A stretch of 62,743 nucleotides of DNA from Bacillota bacterium (GTDB lineage: Bacteria > Bacillota > Clostridia > Peptostreptococcales > Anaerovoracaceae). The stretch covers positions 1 to 62,743 of the forward strand of contig JAFUCA010000032.1 of NCBI GenBank assembly GCA_017459895.1, in the 5' to 3' direction. Within the stretch, counting starts at the first letter, position 1. Every line of letters begins with the position of its first letter. Under the pieces are notes generated by a model. That model saw only the letters and a program-made list of their open reading frames with translations, searched no databases and was not told where the DNA came from. Shown in pieces: positions 38,139-44,608 of this stretch. A program made the position numbers and the translations under genes.

Positions 38139-39566
38139 ATGATTGAGAAACTGAACCTGACCATGCTGACCGACTATTATGAGATCACGATGGCCAACGG
38201 ATACTTCACCGCGGGGATGGCAGACGAGATCGGATACTTCGATATGTTTTTCCGCAAGATTCCGGAGGACGGAGGCTATGCGATCATGGCCGGCCTGGAG
38301 CAGGTCATCGAATATCTGAAAAAGCTGGAGTTCACGGAGGAGGATATCGAGTTCCTGAGAAGCAAGAAGATCTTCAATGAGGAATTCCTGAAGTACCTGG
38401 CAGACTTCCGGTTCGCCTGCGATGTATGGGCGGTTCCGGAGGGCACCCCCATCTTCCCGGGAGAGCCGCTGATTACCGTGCGCGGTCCGGTCATGCAGGC
38501 CCAGTTCATCGAGACGATGATCCTGCTGCTGATCAACCATCAGAGCCTGATCGCCACGAAGGCCAGCCGGATCGTCCGGGCGGCGGAGGGCCGGCCGGTC
38601 ATGGAATTCGGTACCAGACGGGCCCACGGAACGGCGGCGGCGGTCTACGGAGCGAGAGCTTCCTTCATTGGCGGATGCGCCGGTACCGCGTGCACCATCG
38701 CCGATGAAGATTTCGGCACACCGGCGCTGGGAACCATGGCCCACAGCTGGGTGCAGATGTTCGATAACGAATACGAAGCCTTCAAGGCATATACCGAGAT
38801 CTACCCGACCAACGCGACGTTGCTGGTGGACACCTACAACGTATTGAAATCCGGCATCCCTGCCGCGATCAAGGTCTTCAAGGAGCTGGATCCGCCGGTC
38901 AAGGGCATCCGCATCGACAGCGGCGACATCGCGTATCTGACCAAGAACGCCCGGAAGATGCTGGATGAGGCGGGGCTGACCGATTGCAAGATCGTCATCT
39001 CCAACTCCCTGGACGAGCACATCATCCACGACGTCATCTCCGAGGGAGCCTGCATCGATTCCTTCGGCGTCGGCGAGAAGCTGATCACCTCCAAGTCCGA
39101 GCCGGTGTTCGGCGGCGTCTATAAGCTGTCCGCGCTGGAGAAGGACGGACAGATGATCCCGAAGATCAAGATCAGCGAGAACACAGAGAAGATCACCAAC
39201 CCCGGATTCAAGAAGATATTCCGCTTCTTCGATAAGGACACCGACCGCCTGCTGGGAGATGTGATCGCGCTGCGGGATGAAGAGATGCCTTCCGGAGAGG
39301 AGTACGAGATCTTTGACCCGAACCACGTCTGGAAAAAGAAAAAGATCACCAACTTCTATGTGAAGGAGCTGCAGGAGCCGATCTTCAAAAGCGGCGAGTG
39401 CGTCTACGAGTTCCCGGACATCAGGGACATCAAGGCCTACTGCCTGCAGCAGCAGGATCGCATGTGGGATGAGATGAAGCGGTTCGAGAATCCCCAGACC
39501 TATTATGTGGACCTGTCCCATAAGCTCTGGTCATTGAAGAATGAGATGATTGAAGCGGCGAAATAG
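38139..39566 (+). CDS. pncB: Nicotinate phosphoribosyltransferase
   Basis: 475 aa from the ATG at 38139; GGAGG lies 8 bases upstream, inside the upstream ATG at 38124, which therefore looks false. Converts nicotinate and PRPP to nicotinate mononucleotide in NAD salvage. Typical segments: LTDYYEITMANGYF, the autophosphorylated-His region EFGTRRAHGT, LLVDTYNVLKSG, GIRIDSGDIAYL and GVGEKLITSKSEPV. Length fits the Firmicute type. A terminator follows at 39600. Confidence 0.93.
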   Translation: MIEKLNLTMLTDYYEITMANGYFTAGMADEIGYFDMFFRKIPEDGGYAIMAGLEQVIEYLKKLEFTEEDIEFLRSKKIFNEEFLKYLADFRFACDVWAVPEGTPIFPGEPLITVRGPVMQAQFIETMILLLINHQSLIATKASRIVRAAEGRPVMEFGTRRAHGTAAAVYGARASFIGGCAGTACTIADEDFGTPALGTMAHSWVQMFDNEYEAFKAYTEIYPTNATLLVDTYNVLKSGIPAAIKVFKELDPPVKGIRIDSGDIAYLTKNARKMLDEAGLTDCKIVISNSLDEHIIHDVISEGACIDSFGVGEKLITSKSEPVFGGVYKLSALEKDGQMIPKIKISENTEKITNPGFKKIFRFFDKDTDRLLGDVIALRDEEMPSGEEYEIFDPNHVWKKKKITNFYVKELQEPIFKSGECVYEFPDIRDIKAYCLQQQDRMWDEMKRFENPQTYYVDLSHKLWSLKNEMIEAAK

Positions 39567-39599
39567 GGAAGCGGTGAAGCAAACATATACGCAAGCATG

Positions 39600-39633
39600 A
39601 GAGGGAGCATTTCAAATGAGGTGCTCCTCTTTT
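39600..39633 (+). terminator. Terminator after nicotinate phosphoribosyltransferase
   Basis: AGAGGGAGCA (39600-39609) pairs with TGCTCCTCT (39622-39630), followed by TTT. Confidence 0.75.
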
Positions 39634-39695
39634 GGCGCGGGGATGGTTTGATGATGATGTCCGGCCGGTTTGGAACGGAGGATGCCGGGCGGTGT

Positions 39696-39774
39696 CCTAC
39701 CATAAAACAGGCATTTTCAGCCAGGGTGGTAGGCTCCTACCATATCAGGAGAACTTTGACGATTTTATGGTAGG
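39696..39774. repeat. Inverted CCTACCAT/ATGGTAGG array A
   Basis: Two abutting elements in the 500-base gene-free gap 39567-40070. CCTACCAT is at 39696, GTGGTAGG at 39726, CCTACCAT at 39736 and ATGGTAGG at 39767. Steps are 30, 10 and 31 bases, so each element is an 8-bp inverted pair around a 22-23 base interior, with 2 bases between elements. Interiors of the matching elements in arrays A and B are partly alike (GCATTTT in the first, CGATT in the second). Confidence 0.9.
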
Positions 39775-39871
39775 CAACACCCTGTCACGGTCTTGGGGTT
39801 AGCAAATAAGTACTGACTCGACTCTATACAACAGCAAAATGATACGGTTTGCTGCCGAAAAGAAACGCATG

Positions 39872-39950
39872 CCTACCATATTTGATGCATTTTTCTTCAA
39901 AAATGGTAGCAACCTACCATATCGACCAGCTTTTGCGATTATATGGTAGG
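39872..39950. repeat. Inverted CCTACCAT/ATGGTAGG array B
   Basis: Second copy of the structure at 39696-39774, with CCTACCAT at 39872, ATGGTAGC at 39903, CCTACCAT at 39913 and ATGGTAGG at 39943. Steps are 31, 10 and 30 bases. The overall length is the same (79 bases). The 97 bases between the arrays hold no gene that I can see. Confidence 0.9.
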
Positions 39951-39996
39951 CAATGTGCCACTCGCTCTGGGGGAGGCCGCCTCGGACCATGAAAAA

Positions 39997-40041
39997 AGGC
40001 TGCCGCCCAGACTTTTTCGTTGTCAGTCCGGGCAGCAGCCT
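39997..40041 (-). terminator. Strong terminator of fba
   Basis: 17-base arms AGGCTGCTGCCCGGACT and AGTCTGGGCGGCAGCCT (minus strand) with a short loop, then TTTTTT. Confidence 0.92.
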
Positions 40042-40070
40042 CGAATTTGTTCCATTTTCTGATATCTGAC

Positions 40071-41039
40071 TTAGATCTTCCCGTCGGAGCCCAGCACGTT
40101 GACGATCTTGCGGGCAACCATGTCCTTGACCGCCTGTCTGGCGGGCTTGAGGTACTGGCGCGGATCGAAATGATCGGGATGCTCAGCGAAGTGCTTGCGA
40201 ATGTTGGCCGTCATGGCAAGGCGGATATCCGAGTCGATGTTGATCTTGCAGACAGCGGACTTCGCGGCCTTGCGGAGCTGGTCCTCGGGGATTCCGATGG
40301 CATCCGGCATATTGCCGCCGTAGGCGTTGACCATTTCCACGAATTCCTGCGGTACCGAAGAGGAACCGTGCAGAACGATGGGGAAGCCCGGAAGGCGCTT
40401 GGTCACTTCCTCCAGCACATCGAAGCGAAGCGGGGGAGGAACAAGGATGCCTTCTTCGTTCCGGGTGCACTGCTCCGGACGGAACTTGTAGGCTCCGTGG
40501 GATGTTCCGATGGCGATAGCCAGTGAGTCGCAGCCGGTGCGGGATACGAACTCCTCGACTTCCTCGGGGCGGGTATAGCTGGCCTGGCCGGCTTCTACGA
40601 CGACCTCGTCCTCGACGCCCTCCAGCGTTCCCAGCTCAGCCTCAACGACTGCGCCGTATTCATGGGCGTACTCGACGACCCGGCGGGTTTCCGCGATATT
40701 CTCTTCAAAGGATTTCGACGACATGTCGATCATGACGGATGTGAAACCGCCGTCGATACAGCTTTTGCACAGCTCGAAGGAATCGCCGTGGTCCAGATGG
40801 AGAACGATGGGAAGATCCGGGTTCTCCGCGATGGCCGCCTCCACCAGCTTCACCAGATAAGTGTGGTTGGCATAAGCGCGCGCACCCTTGGATACCTGGA
40901 GGATGACCGGGCTGCGAAGCTCAGAAGCGGCTTCGGTGATCCCCTGTACGATCTCCATGTTGTTGACATTGAATGCTCCGATGGCATAACCGCCGTCGTA
41001 CGCCTTCGCGAACATTTCCTTGCTTGTTACCAGTGCCAT
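40071..41039 (-). CDS. fba: Class II fructose-bisphosphate aldolase
   Basis: 322 aa. Zinc-dependent glycolytic enzyme. Metal and substrate segments: VLHLDHGDSFELCKSCIDGG, EAELGTLEGVEDEV, AIGTSHGAYKF and FPIVLHGSSSVP, the last with the SSS variant found in part of the family. AGGAGG ribosome site close to the ATG. It follows a small membrane protein gene after 9 bases and ends at a strong terminator. Confidence 0.95.
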   Translation of the reverse strand: MALVTSKEMFAKAYDGGYAIGAFNVNNMEIVQGITEAASELRSPVILQVSKGARAYANHTYLVKLVEAAIAENPDLPIVLHLDHGDSFELCKSCIDGGFTSVMIDMSSKSFEENIAETRRVVEYAHEYGAVVEAELGTLEGVEDEVVVEAGQASYTRPEEVEEFVSRTGCDSLAIAIGTSHGAYKFRPEQCTRNEEGILVPPPLRFDVLEEVTKRLPGFPIVLHGSSSVPQEFVEMVNAYGGNMPDAIGIPEDQLRKAAKSAVCKINIDSDIRLAMTANIRKHFAEHPDHFDPRQYLKPARQAVKDMVARKIVNVLGSDGKI

Positions 41040-41048
41040 AATGACCTC

Positions 41049-41234
41049 CTATTCTGTTTCTTCTATAGTGTCGTCAGCCTCGGTCTCCTGCACGGTCTGC
41101 GTCAGACTCTGGGCTGCTGTTTTCTCCGGGTATTCCATGATGATGGTCACGCGGCTGTAGATGATCAGAGCTGCAACGATCAGGATCAGGAATACGATGA
41201 TGATATCGTTGTTTTTATAAAAGAAATTTCTCAT
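41049..41234 (-). CDS. Small single-pass membrane protein upstream of fba
   Basis: 61 aa. One hydrophobic helix (IIIVFLILIVAALIIYS, about residues 11-27) with a basic N-terminus and an acidic C-terminal tail (ETEADDTIEETE), so the tail is probably outside. No ribosome site is clear; a GATAAT box lies only 8 bases upstream, so the mRNA may be leaderless. No family recognised. Confidence 0.65.
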   Translation of the reverse strand: MRNFFYKNNDIIIVFLILIVAALIIYSRVTIIMEYPEKTAAQSLTQTVQETEADDTIEETE

Positions 41235-41253
41235 GAAAACATATTATCACAAA

Positions 41254-41282
41254 TTGTTTCCGTTTACCACATGTTGTATAAT
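41254..41282 (+). promoter_or_regulatory. Promoter of the RluA-type gene; transcript probably leaderless
   Basis: TTGTTT, 17-bp spacer, TATAAT. The ATG at 41292 is 10 bases after the -10, and no Shine-Dalgarno sequence is seen, so the expected +1 is within a few bases of the start codon. Confidence 0.7.
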
Positions 41283-41291
41283 AAAACAAGT

Positions 41292-42257
41292 ATGGTAAAA
41301 ATCGTGATCGGAGAAAACGAAGCGGGTCAGCGGGTCGACCGCTTTCTGCGAAAATATCTGGGAAGCGCTCCCCTCAGCGCCATCTACCGGATCATCCGAA
41401 AGGATCTCAAGGTCAACGGCAGGCGGGTTCGGGAGGATGCGCAGCTGCAGACAGGGGATGAGCTGACGCTGTATATGACGGAGGAGCAGCTGGGGACTTT
41501 TCGGAAGCCGGCCCGCAGGAAGGCAGCTCCCCGCAGGCAGTTTCAGGTGATCTATGAGGATGACCAGGTTCTGATCGTCAGCAAACCCAAGGGACTTCTG
41601 GTGCACGGCGATGCCCGGGAGAAGAGCAATACGCTGGCCAATCAGGTATGCGGCTATCTGCAGGAGCGGGGAGAGTACGACCCCTCCGCAGAGAAGACCT
41701 TTACCCCGGCGCCGGCGAACCGGATCGACCGCAATACCAGCGGGCTGGTGATGTTCGGCAAGACCGCGCCTGCGCTCCGGGAGCTGACAAAGCAGATCCG
41801 CGAGCGGGACCGGATCCGCAAGTTCTATCTGGCGGTAGTCTGCGGCGAGGTCTCTGAGGAAATGGTTCTGACGGACCGGCTGCAGAAGGATTCGCAGAAT
41901 AACAGGGTCACGGCAGTTTCGGGCGAAGAGGGAATGGCCTCCGAGACCCGCATCCGGCCGGTGAAGACAGGCAGACGCTTTTCGCTGGTCGAGGCGGAGC
42001 TGATCACCGGGAGGACGCACCAGATCCGGGTGCATCTCGCAAAGGCTGGACATCCGCTGCTGGGCGATCCCAAGTACGGCGACCCCGCGGCCAACGAAAC
42101 CGGCAGGAAACACCAGGTGACAAGCCAGCTTTTGCATGCGTGGCGGCTGCAGTTCGAAGAATTAGACCAGCCTTTGCAGAAGCTGTCGGGCCGGACCGTT
42201 GAGGCACCGCTGCCCCGGCAGTTCGAGATGGCTGAAAGGGAATGGTTCAATGGCTGA
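41292..42257 (+). CDS. RluA family pseudouridine synthase
   Basis: 321 aa from the ATG at 41292; the open frame extends much further upstream but only as antisense to fba. N-terminal S4-like RNA-binding domain (AGQRVDRFLRKYL ... DLKVNGRRV), then the catalytic domain with ANRIDRNTSGLVMFGK (catalytic Asp in HRLDxxTSG, here RID) and ITGRTHQIRVHLA. Modifies uridines in rRNA or tRNA; the exact site (RluC/RluD-like) is not decided. Two dispersed 11-mers at 42039 and 42167. Confidence 0.92.
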   Translation: MVKIVIGENEAGQRVDRFLRKYLGSAPLSAIYRIIRKDLKVNGRRVREDAQLQTGDELTLYMTEEQLGTFRKPARRKAAPRRQFQVIYEDDQVLIVSKPKGLLVHGDAREKSNTLANQVCGYLQERGEYDPSAEKTFTPAPANRIDRNTSGLVMFGKTAPALRELTKQIRERDRIRKFYLAVVCGEVSEEMVLTDRLQKDSQNNRVTAVSGEEGMASETRIRPVKTGRRFSLVEAELITGRTHQIRVHLAKAGHPLLGDPKYGDPAANETGRKHQVTSQLLHAWRLQFEELDQPLQKLSGRTVEAPLPRQFEMAEREWFNG

Positions 42258-42804
42258 ATACAGACTGTTTAGCAGAGGAGATGAGGGAACCGGCCGAAGA
42301 CGCAGATCCCCCTATATGACGGCTGCAGCGCTGGCGATCGTGCTGTTTCTCGTGGTCGCGCCGGAGGTCAACGAAGGCCCGGCGATGGATCCCACGATCA
42401 AGGACGGACAGGTGCTGGTGACCAGCAAGCTGACCCATTATTCCATCAAGCGCAAGGTGCCGGAGCAGGGGAAGCTGGTGATCCTGGATAAGGTGCTGTC
42501 CCTGGAGGCGGCTGACGACAATATCATCGCCCGGGTCATCGCCACCGACGGGGATCATGTGGTGATTCAGGACGGTATCGTGACGGTAAACGATGAGGAA
42601 TACGTGGCCCCCGGAGGGATCCGCGGCGCCGAGGGAGAAGTCGATGTGACCCTCACGGGCAACGAGGTGTTTCTCCTGTGTGATAACCGGGAGGAAATGC
42701 TGGACAGCCGCGATCCGAAGCTGGGGGTTGTGGATATGCGGAAGATCAAGGGTAACGTACTGCTCCGGATCTGGCCGCTCTCGAAATTCGGGAAAGTGAA
42801 GTAG
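42250..42804 (+). CDS. Signal peptidase I-like protein without catalytic residues
   Basis: 184 aa from the ATG at 42250, overlapping the previous stop by 8 bases. One N-terminal transmembrane helix (AAALAIVLFLVVA) and an S26-like domain. The Ser box reads GPAMDPTIKDG (Ala45 where the nucleophile Ser should be), and the Lys box reads NIIARVIATDGD (Ala94 where the general-base Lys should be). The box D-like LLCDNREEMLDSRDPKLG is kept. It should be proteolytically dead. An active paralogue follows after 19 bases. This copies the known SpsA (inactive) / SpsB (active) pair of Staphylococcus aureus. Confidence 0.88.
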   Translation: MAEYRLFSRGDEGTGRRRRSPYMTAAALAIVLFLVVAPEVNEGPAMDPTIKDGQVLVTSKLTHYSIKRKVPEQGKLVILDKVLSLEAADDNIIARVIATDGDHVVIQDGIVTVNDEEYVAPGGIRGAEGEVDVTLTGNEVFLLCDNREEMLDSRDPKLGVVDMRKIKGNVLLRIWPLSKFGKVK

Positions 42805-42823
42805 ACGGAAGGAATTGGCATTC

Positions 42824-43351
42824 ATGAAGGAATTTATTAAAGATATTCTGATCGCCATTGCCATCGTGGTGGTGATCACGCTTATTATTAAACCGACCAT
42901 CGTCAAGGAGAGCTCCATGGAGCCGACGCTGTATGAGAACAATTATCTCATCATCAACAAGCTGGCCTATTTTCATAAGGATCATCCCAGCTACGGAGAC
43001 ATCATCGTGTTTCGGTCCAATATGGACCGGACGGATGGGACCGGCAAGAAGCTGCTGATCAAGAGGGTCATCGGTGTTGAGGGAGATGTGATGCGCATTG
43101 AGGATGGGCAGGTCTACCGCAACGGAGAGCTGCTGGATGAACCGTACATCCACGGGCAGCAGACGTGGGCAGAGACCGGCGGCGACTCGATGGAGGTGGA
43201 GATCGGGGACGATGAGCTGTTCTGCATGGGAGACAACCGGGAGGTCAGTCTGGACAGCCGCTCGCCGGAGGTCGGTAATGTGGACGAAGAGACCGTGGTC
43301 GGAAAGGCTGTCGTACGCCTGTATCCGTTCAACGAGATAACGAGGTTTTAA
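42824..43351 (+). CDS. lepB: Signal peptidase I
   Basis: 175 aa from the ATG at 42824 (GGAAGGAA upstream). Membrane-anchored protease that removes signal peptides. N-terminal helix ILIAIAIVVVITLII; catalytic Ser31 in KESSMEPTL and Lys80 in LIKRVIGVEGD; CMGDNREVSLDSRS box. It processes exported proteins such as those at 19770-20965. Pairs with the dead paralogue upstream. Confidence 0.93.
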   Translation: MKEFIKDILIAIAIVVVITLIIKPTIVKESSMEPTLYENNYLIINKLAYFHKDHPSYGDIIVFRSNMDRTDGTGKKLLIKRVIGVEGDVMRIEDGQVYRNGELLDEPYIHGQQTWAETGGDSMEVEIGDDELFCMGDNREVSLDSRSPEVGNVDEETVVGKAVVRLYPFNEITRF

Positions 43352-43357
43352 GCAGGA

Positions 43358-43807
43358 ATGAAGCTGATAGCGAATAACAAGAAGGCAAGACACGACTATT
43401 TTATCGAGGAGACCTACGAGGCCGGGATCGTGCTCACCGGGACCGAGATCAAGTCCTGCCGACAGGGCAAGGTGAGCATCAAGGAGAGCTTTGCCAAGAT
43501 CGAGCGGGATGAGGTCATTCTGTACGGGATGAACATCAGCCCCTACGAGCAGGGCAACCGGTTCAATACCGATCCCCTCCGGCCGAAGAAGCTTCTGCTG
43601 CACAAACGGGAAATCTCGAAACTGATCGGCTACACGACGCAGAAGGGCTTGACTTTGGTACCTCTGCGGATGTACATTAATGATGCGGGCAGGGCGAAGG
43701 TAGAGCTGGCCGTTGCCCGCGGCAAGAAGGAATACGACAAGCGGCAGACGACCGCCAAACGGGATGCTGACCGGAGGATGCAGCAGGCCATGCGGCGGAA
43801 TCAATAA
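43358..43807 (+). CDS. smpB: SsrA-binding protein SmpB
   Basis: 149 aa. Binds tmRNA and brings it to stalled ribosomes. Typical [38 protein letters not shown] and the basic C-terminal tail [20 protein letters not shown] that occupies the empty mRNA channel. Located 0.45 kb before ssrA, its RNA partner. Confidence 0.97.
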   Translation: MKLIANNKKARHDYFIEETYEAGIVLTGTEIKSCRQGKVSIKESFAKIERDEVILYGMNISPYEQGNRFNTDPLRPKKLLLHKREISKLIGYTTQKGLTLVPLRMYINDAGRAKVELAVARGKKEYDKRQTTAKRDADRRMQQAMRRNQ

Positions 43808-43840
43808 AGACAGGAAACTGGATTGGAGGATACAGATACC

Positions 43841-44167
43841 ATGCAGGACTTTTTATCAAAACTCGGCAAGTCCGCTTCGAACGCGGCCAGCAGAGCCGGC
43901 AATAAGGCAGAGGAGATCAAGGAAGTCAGTAAGCTGAAGAGCCGGATCACTTCCGCCCGCTCCGACATCGGCATCGCCAAGAAGGACATCGGCGATTACT
44001 GCTACAAGCTCTTCAAGGAGGGCAAGCTGGAGGATCCGGAGATCATCGAGCTGTGCGAGCAGATCCGGGACAGCTACGAGGAGATCGACAACATGGAGAG
44101 GATGATCGAGGAGACGAGAGAAGAGTATCGTGAGAGAGCCGACTCCATCGGCGAGGATACGTTATAG
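43841..44167 (+). CDS. Small coiled-coil protein between smpB and ssrA
   Basis: 108 aa from the ATG at 43841 (GGAGG upstream). Highly charged and helical (EEIKEVSKLKSRITSARSDIG, EIIELCEQIRDSYEEIDNMERM), with no signal peptide or membrane segment. Similar small proteins, sometimes with a zinc ribbon added, occur in Clostridia; here the ribbon is absent. Function unknown. Confidence 0.72.
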   Translation: MQDFLSKLGKSASNAASRAGNKAEEIKEVSKLKSRITSARSDIGIAKKDIGDYCYKLFKEGKLEDPEIIELCEQIRDSYEEIDNMERMIEETREEYRERADSIGEDTL

Positions 44168-44251
44168 AGAACCATGAGCGCGAAAGCGCTTTGCGCGGGA
44201 GCACGGCGCCCGGATGCCGGGAGCATCGGGAGCACCGGATCCTGCATATAT

Positions 44252-44608
44252 GGGGGTGCACTGGTTTCGACGGGGGTGTGGAAACCGGATAAGCGAGCCG
44301 CAGATGGTCCAGCTGCGTTAAAAGGACCCGTTAAATACAAACGCTAAAAATAACAACAGACTCGCATTTGCTGCTTAGTTCAGCACCGCGCGCCGACTTC
44401 GGTTCACCTGTAGGCTGAAGACCCGGCGTCAAACATGCAGGAAACCTTATGTGAACCTCCCGGCAGCATAAGGGAATCACGGGATAGCTGAGGCAATAGC
44501 CTGCTTCTGGGCGCTTGCCGAGGCGAAACTTCAAATCAGAAGCTGCGCTCGGAGAAAGTCCGCTGGAAATGCTTTCGGACGCGGGTTCGATTCCCGCCAT
44601 CTCCACCA
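44252..44608 (+). ncRNA. ssrA: Transfer-messenger RNA (tmRNA)
   Basis: 357 bases. The 5' GGGGGTG pairs with 3' CATCTCC followed by ACCA; the T-arm GGGTTCGATTCCCG is at the 3' end and the conserved CTGGTTTCGACGG at the 5' end. The tag reading frame begins at GCT 44343 and ends at TAG 44376-44378, giving AKNNNRLAFAA (one codon more if the AAC before it is the resume codon). The CCA is encoded. The element begins right after position 44608, so the RNA itself stays intact. Confidence 0.96.

Noticed and set aside
40662-41291. Upstream extension of the RluA-type frame (210 codons)
   Set aside because: It is antisense to fba, and the real promoter lies at 41254-41282.
44331-44608. Treating the integrase C-terminus AGIEPAS region as a real conserved domain
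   Set aside because: This string is the well-known false translation of an antisense tRNA/tmRNA 3' end.
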